Below, piece after piece: positions 21,359 through 31,010 of a stretch of 32,614 bases of DNA. The stretch spans positions 1 through 32,614 of the forward strand of contig MNYP01000139.1 of NCBI GenBank assembly GCA_001873135.1. Direction: 5' to 3'. Positions within the stretch are counted from its first letter, which is position 1. Each line of letters opens with the position of its first letter. The stretch is from Helicobacteraceae bacterium CG2_30_36_10 (GTDB taxonomy: Bacteria; Campylobacterota; Campylobacteria; Campylobacterales; Sulfurimonadaceae). The position numbers and the translations under genes are program-made. Under the pieces are notes generated by a model. It had not been told where the DNA came from. It searched no databases and saw only the letters and a list, made by a program, of their open reading frames with translations.

Positions 21359-21379
21359 ACCGTCTCATGCCGAGATGTT

Positions 21380-22939
21380 CTAATATTTATAACGTAAATA
21401 GAAACGAATGTCTTGGGCTGTGTCAACGACACTTCCTGCAATATTTCCCATAGGTGTATCCATCACATCAGCTATTTTCATAGCCGCCCCTGTAGTATTT
21501 CCAAAAAATCCGTTACTGCCGCTGTAGTTATAATCTATATATGTATAACGAACCTGCAAGGACAAAATATCATCTACCAAATACTCCGTAAAATAAGCCT
21601 CATAAGCACTACCGCGAGTTGCCATTTTTGAACCTATGTTTGTGTCTTCGCCGTAGGTGATACTTCTCCAGTATTTTGAGCCGTAGTTATACTCTAAACC
21701 CCATCTGCCATAATCACTGATTAACGATGGAAATTGTAGCCCAGCCCAAGCAGAATATCCTGCTTTTCTCTGTGCTGAACCTAGCATACCTTTACCACCA
21801 TCAGGATTAGTAACACTCATAGCACCACTCACAAAGAAAGTTGTATCATCTAAGAAATTACTTATCTCATTGCCGATTCCGTTTGTTTTAAAGTTGATAG
21901 TAGCACTGTGAAGCCCGCCGACTGTATCAAAACCTGGTGTAGTTGCATTACCATCTGAATCATCTATGAGGTTGTTCGCAAAGTAGTATTGTGTTGCGAT
22001 TGCATATTGCCCATTATCATAAGGGACAAATATTAGTCCAATCAAATCTATATCTGGATTTGCTCCTGAATCGACCGTGCTATAAGGCGCGGCTGCAAAC
22101 TTTGGCGCGGCATTACTCATGCCACGACCTGCACAAAATTTTACATACATACCGTTTACCCAATTGTCGAAACTAAACTTGGCACTTAAACCGTCAAACT
22201 CAACATTTATGGCATGACCCATTGGAGAAGTTGCTTGATCGTCATCTCTGAGGTTTATTAAATGTCCGTTAGTTGAGGGACGGCGACCAATACTAAAAGT
22301 CCAAGGCACCTCTGTTTCAAAGAAAGTATCATTTCTATATAAGAAGTATGCTGAACGAACACGAATGGTGTCATCGTAAGCATTTTCGTTTGCTATCCAA
22401 TCAAATGTTTCAAAATTATTTCCCGTACTTGCTCCGCTTCTTGCACCAAAAGCTTTATTGTAAGCTAACTGCCCGGTAAAACTAAGGTTCTCATTTGTCG
22501 CCCAGTCCATATTGATCCATAAGCGGTTTGTCATAAAGGCATCGTTGTTTTCTTCTGAGCCATCAGCCATCTTGTACTGCATATTATCAAGGGCAAATCT
22601 GTAATCAACACCGAATTTTAAGTGATTGCCGGAAGTAGCTTTGTTTAACTCTGAGAGAGCTCCATGAATATCTTCGATTTCTGCTTCAACATCCATTTTT
22701 TCTTCATCTTCTTGGGCTTCTTCAGAATCTTTGTCTACTTCAACAGCATCTATTTTGTCTTCATCATCTTCTATTTTGCTATTTGCAATTTTCTTTGCAC
22801 TTTTAAGTGCAGAGACTTCTAGTTTTAAACTCTTCATCTCATCTTCAAGAGCTTGAAATTTAGTATACATTGACTCGGCATTTAGGTTTGTTCCTAGCAG
22901 AGCTATGGTGGCTAACGACAGTACTAAGGTCTTATTCAT
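21380..22939 (-). CDS. Outer-membrane porin-like protein, DUF3373 family
   Basis: Signal peptide, N-terminal coiled coil, beta-rich body, ends RFYLRYKY (terminal aromatic). Confidence 0.85.
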   Translation of the reverse strand: MNKTLVLSLATIALLGTNLNAESMYTKFQALEDEMKSLKLEVSALKSAKKIANSKIEDDEDKIDAVEVDKDSEEAQEDEEKMDVEAEIEDIHGALSELNKATSGNHLKFGVDYRFALDNMQYKMADGSEENNDAFMTNRLWINMDWATNENLSFTGQLAYNKAFGARSGASTGNNFETFDWIANENAYDDTIRVRSAYFLYRNDTFFETEVPWTFSIGRRPSTNGHLINLRDDDQATSPMGHAINVEFDGLSAKFSFDNWVNGMYVKFCAGRGMSNAAPKFAAAPYSTVDSGANPDIDLIGLIFVPYDNGQYAIATQYYFANNLIDDSDGNATTPGFDTVGGLHSATINFKTNGIGNEISNFLDDTTFFVSGAMSVTNPDGGKGMLGSAQRKAGYSAWAGLQFPSLISDYGRWGLEYNYGSKYWRSITYGEDTNIGSKMATRGSAYEAYFTEYLVDDILSLQVRYTYIDYNYSGSNGFFGNTTGAAMKIADVMDTPMGNIAGSVVDTAQDIRFYLRYKY

Positions 22940-22959
22940 GTTTATCCTTTTGATTTTGT

Positions 22960-22972
22960 ATTTGTCACAAAT
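22960..22972. promoter_or_regulatory. Palindromic possible operator/leader element upstream of porin
   Basis: ATTTGTcACAAAT, 21 bp upstream of the porin start codon. Confidence 0.3.
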
Positions 22973-23089
22973 ATAACAATAATTTATGTTATTAATGTGA
23001 TACTATACAACAGCAAATATAAAATCATTGTTAACCGCCTGTTACTTGTATAAAAAATAGTAATGAAGTTACACTCCTAAAATAATCAT

Positions 23090-23100
23090 TTCCACATGCC
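23090..23100 (-). repeat. GGCATGTGGAA motif copy (intergenic, porin/rpsB)
   Basis: Exact 11-mer on reverse strand, outside any CDS. Confidence 0.9.
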
Positions 23101-23267
23101 AAACAAAATATACTATCATGATGAAAGCTATAATTAAATATATTTTTAGTACAATTCGCGGATTTTTCTTCCTTAGGTTGAAAATATTAACAAGTATGTG
23201 TCAAAAGTTAGTGCAACCCTCTTTTTAGAGATAATTGTTCGACATTACTAAAGACTAACTAACAAAA

Positions 23268-23307
23268 CTAGAGAATACGGTTTTGCGAAAGCAAAAAGTT
23301 TCTCTAG
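23268..23307 (+). promoter_or_regulatory. Nested hairpin in rpsB 5' leader
   Basis: CTAGAGAA (23268-23275)/TTCTCTAG (23300-23307) enclosing TTTTGC-GAAA-GCAAAA (23281-23296). Confidence 0.55.
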
Positions 23308-23346
23308 AAATTTCTGGCTTGAAAAATTAGCCTTTGAGGATTACCC

Positions 23347-24096
23347 ATGGTAACTATGAAAGACCTTTTAGAATGTGGTGTACACTTCGGACACCAAACA
23401 CGTCGTTGGAACCCGAAAATGAAAAAATATATTTTCGGTGTTCGTAAAAATATCTATATAATAGATTTACAAAAAACACTTCGTTATTTCCGTAACACGT
23501 ACCAAATTGTTCTTGATGCAGCACATGAAGGCAAAACAGTTTTATTTGTTGGTACAAAAAAGCAAGCGAGCGCTTCTGTTAGAGATGCAGCTATCTCGTG
23601 TGGTATGCCATATGTTGATAACAGATGGTTAGGCGGTATGCTTACAAATTTCCCTACTATTCAAAAATCAATTCGTAAACTTGACATCATTGCAGAGATG
23701 CAAGAAAATGGTCAAATCAATCTTTTAACTAAAAAAGAAGCTTTAATGCTTACTAGAAAAAAAGAGAAACTTGAGCAATATTTCGGTGGTATCCGTGGTA
23801 TGAAAAAACTTCCAGATATGCTTTTTGTACTTGATGCAGTAAAAGAGCACATTGCTGTTTTAGAAGCAAGATGTTTAGGTATTCCAGTTGTTGCTCCACT
23901 AGACACTAACTGTGACCCAGACTTAATTACGTATCCAATTCCCGGTAATGATGATGCTATCCGTTCTATTCAACTTTTCTGTCGTGAAATGGCTGCGGCT
24001 ATCAACGAAGGTAAAGCTCTTAGAAATGCTCCTGCCCAAGAAGAAATGGCTGAGGAAGAAGTAGAAGTAGCTCCAGTAGCAACTGAGGAAGTATAA
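23347..24096 (+). CDS. rpsB: 30S ribosomal protein S2
   Basis: [41 protein letters not shown]. Confidence 0.98.
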   Translation: MVTMKDLLECGVHFGHQTRRWNPKMKKYIFGVRKNIYIIDLQKTLRYFRNTYQIVLDAAHEGKTVLFVGTKKQASASVRDAAISCGMPYVDNRWLGGMLTNFPTIQKSIRKLDIIAEMQENGQINLLTKKEALMLTRKKEKLEQYFGGIRGMKKLPDMLFVLDAVKEHIAVLEARCLGIPVVAPLDTNCDPDLITYPIPGNDDAIRSIQLFCREMAAAINEGKALRNAPAQEEMAEEEVEVAPVATEEV

Positions 24097-24098
24097 CC

Positions 24099-25151
24099 AT
24101 GGCAGAAATTACAGCAGCAATGGTAAAAGAGTTGCGTGCAGCAACTGATGCACCAATGATGGATTGTAAAAAAGTTTTAGTTGAAGCTGATGGCGACATG
24201 GCAAAAGCAACTGAACTTTTAAAAGAACGCGGTATCGCTAAAGCAGCTAAAAAAGCTGACAGAGTAGCTGCTGAGGGTCTAGCCGGTTTTAAAATCGCAG
24301 ATGATTACTCAAAAGCTACCGTAGTTGAAATCAACTCTGAGACTGACTTTGTTGCGCAAAACGAAGGTTTCAAAAACTTAGTTAAAGCTACAACTGAAGA
24401 AATCTTCAATACACAACCTGTTGATATTGAAACTTTAATGGCTAGTCCATTTGCTGATACATTCAGAGCTGCAGTTGCTAAGATTGGTGAAAAAATCGAA
24501 GTACGACGTTTTGCTACTCTTGAAGCTGATGCAACGACTGCTCTTAACGGTTATATTCATTCAAATAACCGTATTGCTGTTGTTGTTACTGCTAAATGTG
24601 ACAGTGAAAAAACTGCAGAAGGTATGAGAGCTGTGCTTAAACAAGTTGCTATGCATGCCTCTGCAATGAAACCGACAACTCTCTCTTATAAAGATTTTGA
24701 TGCTGATTATGTTCAGTCTGAAACTGTAGGAAGAATCGAAGTAATTAAAAAAGAGAATGAAGAACTTTCTCGTCTTAAAAAACCTCTTAAGAATGTACCT
24801 CGGTATATCTCTATGAGTCAGTTAAGCGATGCTGTATTAGCTGAGGCTGAAGCTGCTATCAAAGCTGAATTAACAGCTCAGGGAAAACCTGAAAAAATCT
24901 GGGATAAAATTATTCCTGGTTCAATAGCTCGTTTTATTTCTGATAATACGACTCTTGACAAAGAACAAGCGCTACTAGACCAAACTTATGTTTTAAATGA
25001 CAAATTAACAGTTGCTGAAGCTGTTAGTGAAGCTGCTGCGTCTCTTGGTGGAACTGCTGAAATTACAGAGTTTATTCGCCTTGAAGTTGGTGAAGGAATT
25101 GAGAAAGTCGTAGGTGACTTTGCTGCAGAAGTTGCTGCGCAAGTGGGCTAA
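24099..25151 (+). CDS. tsf: Elongation factor Ts
   Basis: [47 protein letters not shown]. Confidence 0.98.
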   Translation: MAEITAAMVKELRAATDAPMMDCKKVLVEADGDMAKATELLKERGIAKAAKKADRVAAEGLAGFKIADDYSKATVVEINSETDFVAQNEGFKNLVKATTEEIFNTQPVDIETLMASPFADTFRAAVAKIGEKIEVRRFATLEADATTALNGYIHSNNRIAVVVTAKCDSEKTAEGMRAVLKQVAMHASAMKPTTLSYKDFDADYVQSETVGRIEVIKKENEELSRLKKPLKNVPRYISMSQLSDAVLAEAEAAIKAELTAQGKPEKIWDKIIPGSIARFISDNTTLDKEQALLDQTYVLNDKLTVAEAVSEAAASLGGTAEITEFIRLEVGEGIEKVVGDFAAEVAAQVG

Positions 25152-25175
25152 GGATTTTTCCTTACCCACTTTTTT
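25142..25175 (+). terminator. Rho-independent terminator overlapping tsf stop codon
   Basis: AGTGGG(c)TAAGGA-TTTT-TCCTTACCCACT followed by T-run. Confidence 0.85.
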
Positions 25176-25221
25176 AATTAACCCTCTCTAAATCTTTAGC
25201 TATATTTGCTATAATCCTTTT

Positions 25222-25866
25222 ATGAATTTATTATCCGCAACCAACATATCACACACATTTGAATATGAATTATTTAAAGATGTATCTTTAGAATTAGATG
25301 AAAAAGAGTCTATCGCTATTATTGGTATAAGCGGAAGCGGAAAATCGACGCTTCTTCATATACTCTCAACACTATTAAAAGCTGATAGTGGAGATGTCTC
25401 TATTTTAGGTAAGAATATAGCGAGTTTATCAAAAAAGATATTAGCGAAAATCAAAAGAGATTCCATGGGTCTAGTTTTTCAGTCTCATTACCTTTTTAAA
25501 GGATTTAGCGCTTATGAAAACCTCGAAGTTGCCGCAATACTCTCTCATCAAAAGATAGAAGAGGAACTTTTAAATAGACTTGGAATAAGTGAGTGCATCA
25601 ATCAAAAAGTGACAGAACTCTCAGGCGGACAGCAGCAAAGAGTTTCAATTGCGAGGGTTTTAACTAAAAAACCGCGTCTGCTTTTTGTAGATGAGCCAAC
25701 CGGCAATTTAGATAAAATAACTGCGGATGAAGTGATGAATCTATTTTTCGAATATTGTGAAAGCTCTAATGCGGGTATGATACTTGTTACGCATGATGAA
25801 GTCTTGGCCTATAAGTGCAAAAAAGTATATAGACTTGAAAATAAAAAACTTGTACAAGTTAAATAA
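25222..25866 (+). CDS. ABC transporter ATP-binding protein, LolD/MacB-like
   Basis: Walker A GISGSGKST, signature LSGGQQQR, Walker B LLFVDEPTGNLD. Confidence 0.9.
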   Translation: MNLLSATNISHTFEYELFKDVSLELDEKESIAIIGISGSGKSTLLHILSTLLKADSGDVSILGKNIASLSKKILAKIKRDSMGLVFQSHYLFKGFSAYENLEVAAILSHQKIEEELLNRLGISECINQKVTELSGGQQQRVSIARVLTKKPRLLFVDEPTGNLDKITADEVMNLFFEYCESSNAGMILVTHDEVLAYKCKKVYRLENKKLVQVK

Positions 25867-25890
25867 CTTGTTTGGTTAGGGGCAAGGATT

Positions 25891-26655
25891 ATGAATTGGG
25901 CAGGAATATTTTCTGATACCTATATAGTCGGTTTTGTACTTCTTTTTTTTCGTTTTGCCGCACTTTTTATAGCTACACCAATTTTTTCTCACCAAAATAT
26001 TCCTATGACTATTAAAGCTTCTATGGCTTTTTTTTTCACTATCGTATTTTATTCATCTATGCCTCCTCTGCAGATAGAAATAAATTTTATAACTATTTTA
26101 ATCGCCATACTGAGTGAATTTATGTTTGGTTTGGTAATTGGGATTGTGCTACAACTTGCATATAATGCTCTAACGTTTGCAGGCGGACAAATATCTTTTA
26201 TGATGGGGTTTTCTATGGCAAGTGCAATCGACCCGCAATCTGGCGTTTCAATGCCAATCATCTCTCAATTTTTATCCTTACTAGGTTTGATGGTTTTAAT
26301 GGCTATTAATGTACACCACTGGCTCCTACTTTTTATTGACAAATCACTGAGCAGTGTTCCTCTTGGCGGGTTTCTTATGAGCCAAGACCTGTTTAATTAT
26401 ATAATTCATGCAGCATCAAATATGTTTATGGTTGGATTTATGATTGCATTTCCTATAACAGCATTAAGCTTATTACAAGATATTATATTTGGTATGCTTA
26501 TGAAAACTATGCCACAGTTTAACCTTCTTGTGATTGGATTTCCTATAAAAATAATGGTTGCTTTTGTGGTTTTAATAGCCACGTTAACAACTACTATGCT
26601 TATTTTGAAAGGTCAGATGCTAGAAGCATTTAACAGCTTAGAAATGTTTTTTTAG
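25891..26655 (+). CDS. fliR: Flagellar biosynthesis protein FliR
   Basis: RFAALFIATPIFSHQNIPMTIKASMAF, EFMFGLVIGIVLQLAYNALTFAGGQISFMMGFSMASAIDPQSG. Confidence 0.94.
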   Translation: MNWAGIFSDTYIVGFVLLFFRFAALFIATPIFSHQNIPMTIKASMAFFFTIVFYSSMPPLQIEINFITILIAILSEFMFGLVIGIVLQLAYNALTFAGGQISFMMGFSMASAIDPQSGVSMPIISQFLSLLGLMVLMAINVHHWLLLFIDKSLSSVPLGGFLMSQDLFNYIIHAASNMFMVGFMIAFPITALSLLQDIIFGMLMKTMPQFNLLVIGFPIKIMVAFVVLIATLTTTMLILKGQMLEAFNSLEMFF

Positions 26656-26724
26656 TTTTTTTTTGATACAATGGTGCCCAAAGGGTTTTTATAAAATTTA
26701 TCATATTGCCTCAAAGGAAAAGAA

Positions 26725-28092
26725 GTGAAAATATTACTTTTAAACGATAACCCAGTTGTCAACAAGTTGGTAACTTTAAGTGCGCAGAAAACTTCTGATG
26801 AGTTAGATATTGTGAGCAGTGTTGATGAATTGAAAGTTGGAGAATATGACCTTGTAGTCGTTGATGATGCTATGTACAGTGAAGATTTATTCACTAAAAT
26901 AGAAGAAAAAATCGATTTTAACAAATCCCTTTATATATGTGCCAGAGATGCCCAAAATATAGAGGGGTTCTCTTCAACACTAACAAAGCCATTTTTGCCA
27001 ACTGACTTGGTTGAACTGTTCTCAGTATTTGCTAAAGAAGCAAGTTCAATTAATTTAGAAGAAAAAATATATGAAAGCAAGGCTGATGATATGGAATTAG
27101 GGGAGATAGAAGAACTTGGTTCATTAACTGATGAACCTAAAGAAGATAGTGACATTTCTCTTGAGGATGAACTTAGTCTTGACTTAGATCTTGATGATTC
27201 CATTGAGGAAGAAGCGCTTTCAGAAGATTTGGAATTGGACGAAGATTTTAATTTTGATGAAGAACTTGGTCTAGACGATTTGCAAGACGAATTACTAGAC
27301 GATTCCGATAATGATCTAAATGAAAGTGTTTTAGATAAAGATGAGTTACAAGAAGTTCAAGACCTTCTAGAAGAAGAAGAATTATTTGAGCCAGGAAGTG
27401 AACCAGAAGACAATCTTGAAGAAGATATTTTGGGAGACTTTGAAGAAAGTCTGCCAAGTAATCAGGAAGCAAAACCCTCAGAAGATTTAGAAGATGACCT
27501 TGAAACACAATTTGATGATGATGATAACTTAACAGAAGAGACTAAAGAGATTAACACCTTAACAGAAGAGCCAGAAAATCTTAAAGAAGAACTTTTAGAA
27601 GATGATTTATCGGAGCTGGGTATTGATAATTTAAGTGAAGAAGACACTGATGATGTGAAATTAGACGAGTTGGATGATCTTGATTTTGAAGAGAAGCCTT
27701 CTGAGGAGTTAGAAGATGATTTTGACTTTGAAAATACAATTAAGAGTGCAGTCGAAGAGCTAAGTGAAGAAGATTTACAAAGCGAGCTTGATGAAAAGAC
27801 TTTGCTTGATATTGCTACGGGTGAAATAGACGATATCGATTCTTTAAATACGAGAGATTTAAAATTAGCAATTGGTGAAGAAGTAGAAGAGTTGGAAGAA
27901 CTTGAAAATATAGAAGAGGCCGAAGTAGATATTAACAATTTTGATGAGTTAACTAACAATGAATTGGCGACAAATGAAAATAAAGGGGTAGAGTCTTTGA
28001 AAAAACTTCTCAAAGCTCTTACAAATGAAGATGTAGCAGCCTCTTTAAACGGCATGAAAATAAGTATTAATATAACATTAGGCGATCATTAA
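26725..28092 (+). CDS. chePep: ChePep-like protein: receiver-like N-terminus, poly-Asp/Glu middle, conserved C-terminus (GTG start)
   Basis: N-terminal KILLLND...VVVDDAMY...LTKPF receiver-like fold, about 250 aa acidic low-complexity, C-terminal ESLKKLLKALTNEDVAASLNGMKISINITLGDH; synteny chePep-gmk-tatA-argS as recalled for H. pylori HP0322-HP0319. Confidence 0.75.
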   Translation: MKILLLNDNPVVNKLVTLSAQKTSDELDIVSSVDELKVGEYDLVVVDDAMYSEDLFTKIEEKIDFNKSLYICARDAQNIEGFSSTLTKPFLPTDLVELFSVFAKEASSINLEEKIYESKADDMELGEIEELGSLTDEPKEDSDISLEDELSLDLDLDDSIEEEALSEDLELDEDFNFDEELGLDDLQDELLDDSDNDLNESVLDKDELQEVQDLLEEEELFEPGSEPEDNLEEDILGDFEESLPSNQEAKPSEDLEDDLETQFDDDDNLTEETKEINTLTEEPENLKEELLEDDLSELGIDNLSEEDTDDVKLDELDDLDFEEKPSEELEDDFDFENTIKSAVEELSEEDLQSELDEKTLLDIATGEIDDIDSLNTRDLKLAIGEEVEELEELENIEEAEVDINNFDELTNNELATNENKGVESLKKLLKALTNEDVAASLNGMKISINITLGDH

Positions 28093-28718
28093 TGTATAAA
28101 AAAAATGGTGCAGTACTGGTACTATCGGGTCCTAGCGGCGCCGGTAAAAGTTCTCTATTAAAAGAAATTATAGAGGATATCGGTGAATGCTATTTTTCAA
28201 TATCTACAACAACACGTCCAATCAGAGGTAATGAAGTGGATGGTATTCATTATAATTTTACAACAGTTGAAGAATTTAAAAAAGAGATAGAAGCCGATAA
28301 TTTTTTAGAATATGCGACTGTTCACGGAAATTATTATGGAACATCTTTAAAGCCTGTTAGAGAAGCATTAAACAACGGTAAACTTGTTCTTTTTGATATT
28401 GATGTTCAAGGAAATACAGCTGTAAATAACCGCCTTGGAGATATTACAACCTCTGTTTTTATAACGCCTCCTACTTTGTCTGAACTTAAAAAAAGACTTG
28501 AAGCTCGTTCAACAGACTCTCAAGAGGTTATGACAGATAGACTTAAGATGGCTAAGCGTGAAGTACAAAGAATTTCTGAGTACGATTATTTAGTTATCAA
28601 TGATAATTTAAAAGTAGCAGCAGATGTACTAAGACAAATTGCAATTACAGCAAGAATTAAAATACCAACTGACAAAATAAATGAATTTGTGCAGCAATGG
28701 GAAGATATAGAACAATAA
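28092..28718 (+). CDS. gmk: Guanylate kinase
   Basis: VLSGPSGAGKSSLLKEI, STTTRPIRGNEVDGIHYNF. Confidence 0.96.
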   Translation: MYKKNGAVLVLSGPSGAGKSSLLKEIIEDIGECYFSISTTTRPIRGNEVDGIHYNFTTVEEFKKEIEADNFLEYATVHGNYYGTSLKPVREALNNGKLVLFDIDVQGNTAVNNRLGDITTSVFITPPTLSELKKRLEARSTDSQEVMTDRLKMAKREVQRISEYDYLVINDNLKVAADVLRQIAITARIKIPTDKINEFVQQWEDIEQ

Positions 28719-28807
28719 TTTATATATACTGCATTTTGATAAGAGTATTTACAGCAAAGAGTAGCTATACTTTTTGACTTAATTTAAAAAAAAAGAAGGA
28801 AACAATT

Positions 28808-29044
28808 ATGGGAATGCCTGGCGGAACAGAATTATTAATAATATTAGGAATTGTAGTTTTATTATTTGGTGCTAAAAAAATACCGGAACTAGCAAAAGGT
28901 TTTGGTCAAGGGATTAAAAACTTCAAAAAAGAGATGAAAGAGGTAGATGAAGAAGAAGTCGCATCTACTGAGAAACCTAAAAAAGTAGAGAAAAACGAAG
29001 AAGTTGCAACTACTGAAGCTCCTAAAACTACTACGCAAGCATAA
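28808..29044 (+). CDS. tatA: Sec-independent (Tat) translocase subunit TatA
   Basis: [41 protein letters not shown]. Confidence 0.95.
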   Translation: MGMPGGTELLIILGIVVLLFGAKKIPELAKGFGQGIKNFKKEMKEVDEEEVASTEKPKKVEKNEEVATTEAPKTTTQA

Positions 29045-29047
29045 GCT

Positions 29048-30658
29048 TTGAAACAACGAGTATCGGCGCTACTGCGTGAAAAATTCGGTCGTGAAGTTAT
29101 TCTAGAAAAGCCAAAAGATCGTTCTTTTGGTCATTTTGCCACTCCAATCGCTTTTTCTTTGGCTAAAGAGTTAAGAAAATCTCCTATGGCTATTGCAGAA
29201 GAACTCGCTTCTTCTTTTGAAAATAATGATGTTTTTTCTAGTGTTGAATCAGTAAAAGGGTATTTAAACTTTCGTTTAAGTGAAAACTTTTTAAGCGAAT
29301 ACGGCACTTGGGCATTAGAAAATCAAACAGACTTTGCCAAGCAAGAAAAAAATGAAAAAATCCTCTTAGAATTTGTGAGTGCAAATCCTACCGGTCCTTT
29401 ACATATCGGTCATGCCCGCGGTGCAGTTTACGGAGACACACTTTTGAGACTTGCCCGTCATTTAGGGTACGACATTACCGCCGAATACTATGTAAACGAT
29501 GCAGGAAATCAAATTGACTTACTTGGACTCTCCATTCAGCTTGAAGGACGTGCAACTGTTTTAGGCGAAGATGTTCAATATCCTGAGAGCTATTATAGGG
29601 GTGAGTATTTAACAAGCCTTGTGGACGGTGCAATAGAAAAGTTTGGTATAGAAATATTAAGCGATGAATCTCGTCAAAAAGAGCTTGCACTTTGGGCAAA
29701 AGACGGTGTTATGAACATCATTACTAAAGATTTAGGCGATTTGAATATTTTCTTTGATACTTTTGTAAACGAGTCATCTTTATATGATGACTGGGAGAGA
29801 GTTTTACACAAGATGGGCGATAGCATTTATGAAAAAGACGACAAGATGTGGATTGCTTCAGAGTCCAAGGGCGATGAAAAAGACAGAGTCGTTGTCCGCG
29901 AGGATGGTCGTCCTACATATTTGGCAGGAGACATAGTCTACCACAATCAAAAATTTGAACGTGGGTACGCACACTATATAAACATTTGGGGTGCTGATCA
30001 TCATGGTTATATACCCCGCGTTAAAGCTGCCGTAGAATTTCTCGGTTATGACTCTGCTAAACTTGAAGTACTGCTTTCTCAGATGGTAAGTCTGCTCAAA
30101 GATGGCGAGCCCTATAAAATGAGCAAACGTGCTGGTAATGTAATACTTATGAGTGATATAGTTGAAGAGATTGGTTCTGACGCACTTAGATTTATATTTG
30201 CATCTAAAAAGAGCGATACTGCTTTGGAGTTTGACTTAGCAGAGTTTAAAAAGCAAGACAGCTCAAACCCTATTTTTTATATACAGTATGCACATGCCAG
30301 AATAAATACAATTCTTTCAAAAAGTAACTTTACTAAAGAAGAGATTTTAAAATCCTCATTTAAAGGTCTTGATGAAAATGCAGACAGTTTACTGTTCGAT
30401 GCACTTTTGCTTCCTGAAATAATAGAAGACGCTTTTAATTCTCGTCAGGTTCAAAAACTACCTGAATACTTAAAGGCACTTGCAGCATCACTGCATAAAT
30501 TCTATTATGATTGCAGAATCATCGGAAATGAAGATGAAGCCAAACTTCTTAAACTCTTTCTTGTAGTAGCCCTTTCGTTAAAAACTGGACTCTCTTTAAT
30601 GGGAATCGAAGCTAAAGACCATATGAGCAAAGAAGAAGAGTTTACAACTGCTATATAA
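29048..30658 (+). CDS. argS: Arginyl-tRNA synthetase (TTG start)
   Basis: FVSANPTGPLHIGHARGAVYGD (HIGH), YKMSKRAGN (KMSKS-like). Confidence 0.97.
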   Translation: MKQRVSALLREKFGREVILEKPKDRSFGHFATPIAFSLAKELRKSPMAIAEELASSFENNDVFSSVESVKGYLNFRLSENFLSEYGTWALENQTDFAKQEKNEKILLEFVSANPTGPLHIGHARGAVYGDTLLRLARHLGYDITAEYYVNDAGNQIDLLGLSIQLEGRATVLGEDVQYPESYYRGEYLTSLVDGAIEKFGIEILSDESRQKELALWAKDGVMNIITKDLGDLNIFFDTFVNESSLYDDWERVLHKMGDSIYEKDDKMWIASESKGDEKDRVVVREDGRPTYLAGDIVYHNQKFERGYAHYINIWGADHHGYIPRVKAAVEFLGYDSAKLEVLLSQMVSLLKDGEPYKMSKRAGNVILMSDIVEEIGSDALRFIFASKKSDTALEFDLAEFKKQDSSNPIFYIQYAHARINTILSKSNFTKEEILKSSFKGLDENADSLLFDALLLPEIIEDAFNSRQVQKLPEYLKALAASLHKFYYDCRIIGNEDEAKLLKLFLVVALSLKTGLSLMGIEAKDHMSKEEEFTTAI

Positions 30659-30665
30659 AAAAGCA

Positions 30666-30683
30666 CTCAGTGAAATAACTGAG
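30666..30683 (+). terminator. Weak hairpin after argS
   Basis: CTCAGT-gaaata-ACTGAG followed by T-rich tract. Confidence 0.4.
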
Positions 30684-31010
30684 AACTTTTCTTTGTCAAT
30701 TCAACAATCCCTAAGCCCCATCCAAGACCGTTTCTCCTATATTAACTATTGTATCAAAGAATTTATTGCCATCTTCATAGCACTCAAGCAAAGCTTTTCA
30801 AGTGTGTAAATTTTTACTTGCAACGAGGAGTATTTGTTCACCGCAATAGAGAAAAATTTGTAATATTATAAGAATTAAGAAACTTTTTATCATAAAGTAT
30901 GGTACTATTACTTTATGGGCATCTCTATAAACTCTAGACTGCTTCAGAGGCTAAGATTTTTAGAGTTGCTCTGATATGAGTTTAGTTAATTTTTTGAATT
31001 GGAATAAGTT

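Noticed and set aside
15155-21375. CATGCCGAGAT present twice (near 15158 and 21366)
   Set aside because: Only two copies seen; cannot be separated from chance without genome counts.
26931-27508. Minus-strand ORFs of 86-90 aa within the acidic gene
   Set aside because: Also antisense artefacts of low-complexity coding sequence; no ribosome-binding site or recognisable domain.
27462-28055. 197-aa Ser-rich minus-strand ORF
   Set aside because: Antisense shadow of the acidic chePep-like gene: GAA/GAT codons read as TTC/ATC/TCT on the other strand give long Ser-rich open frames.
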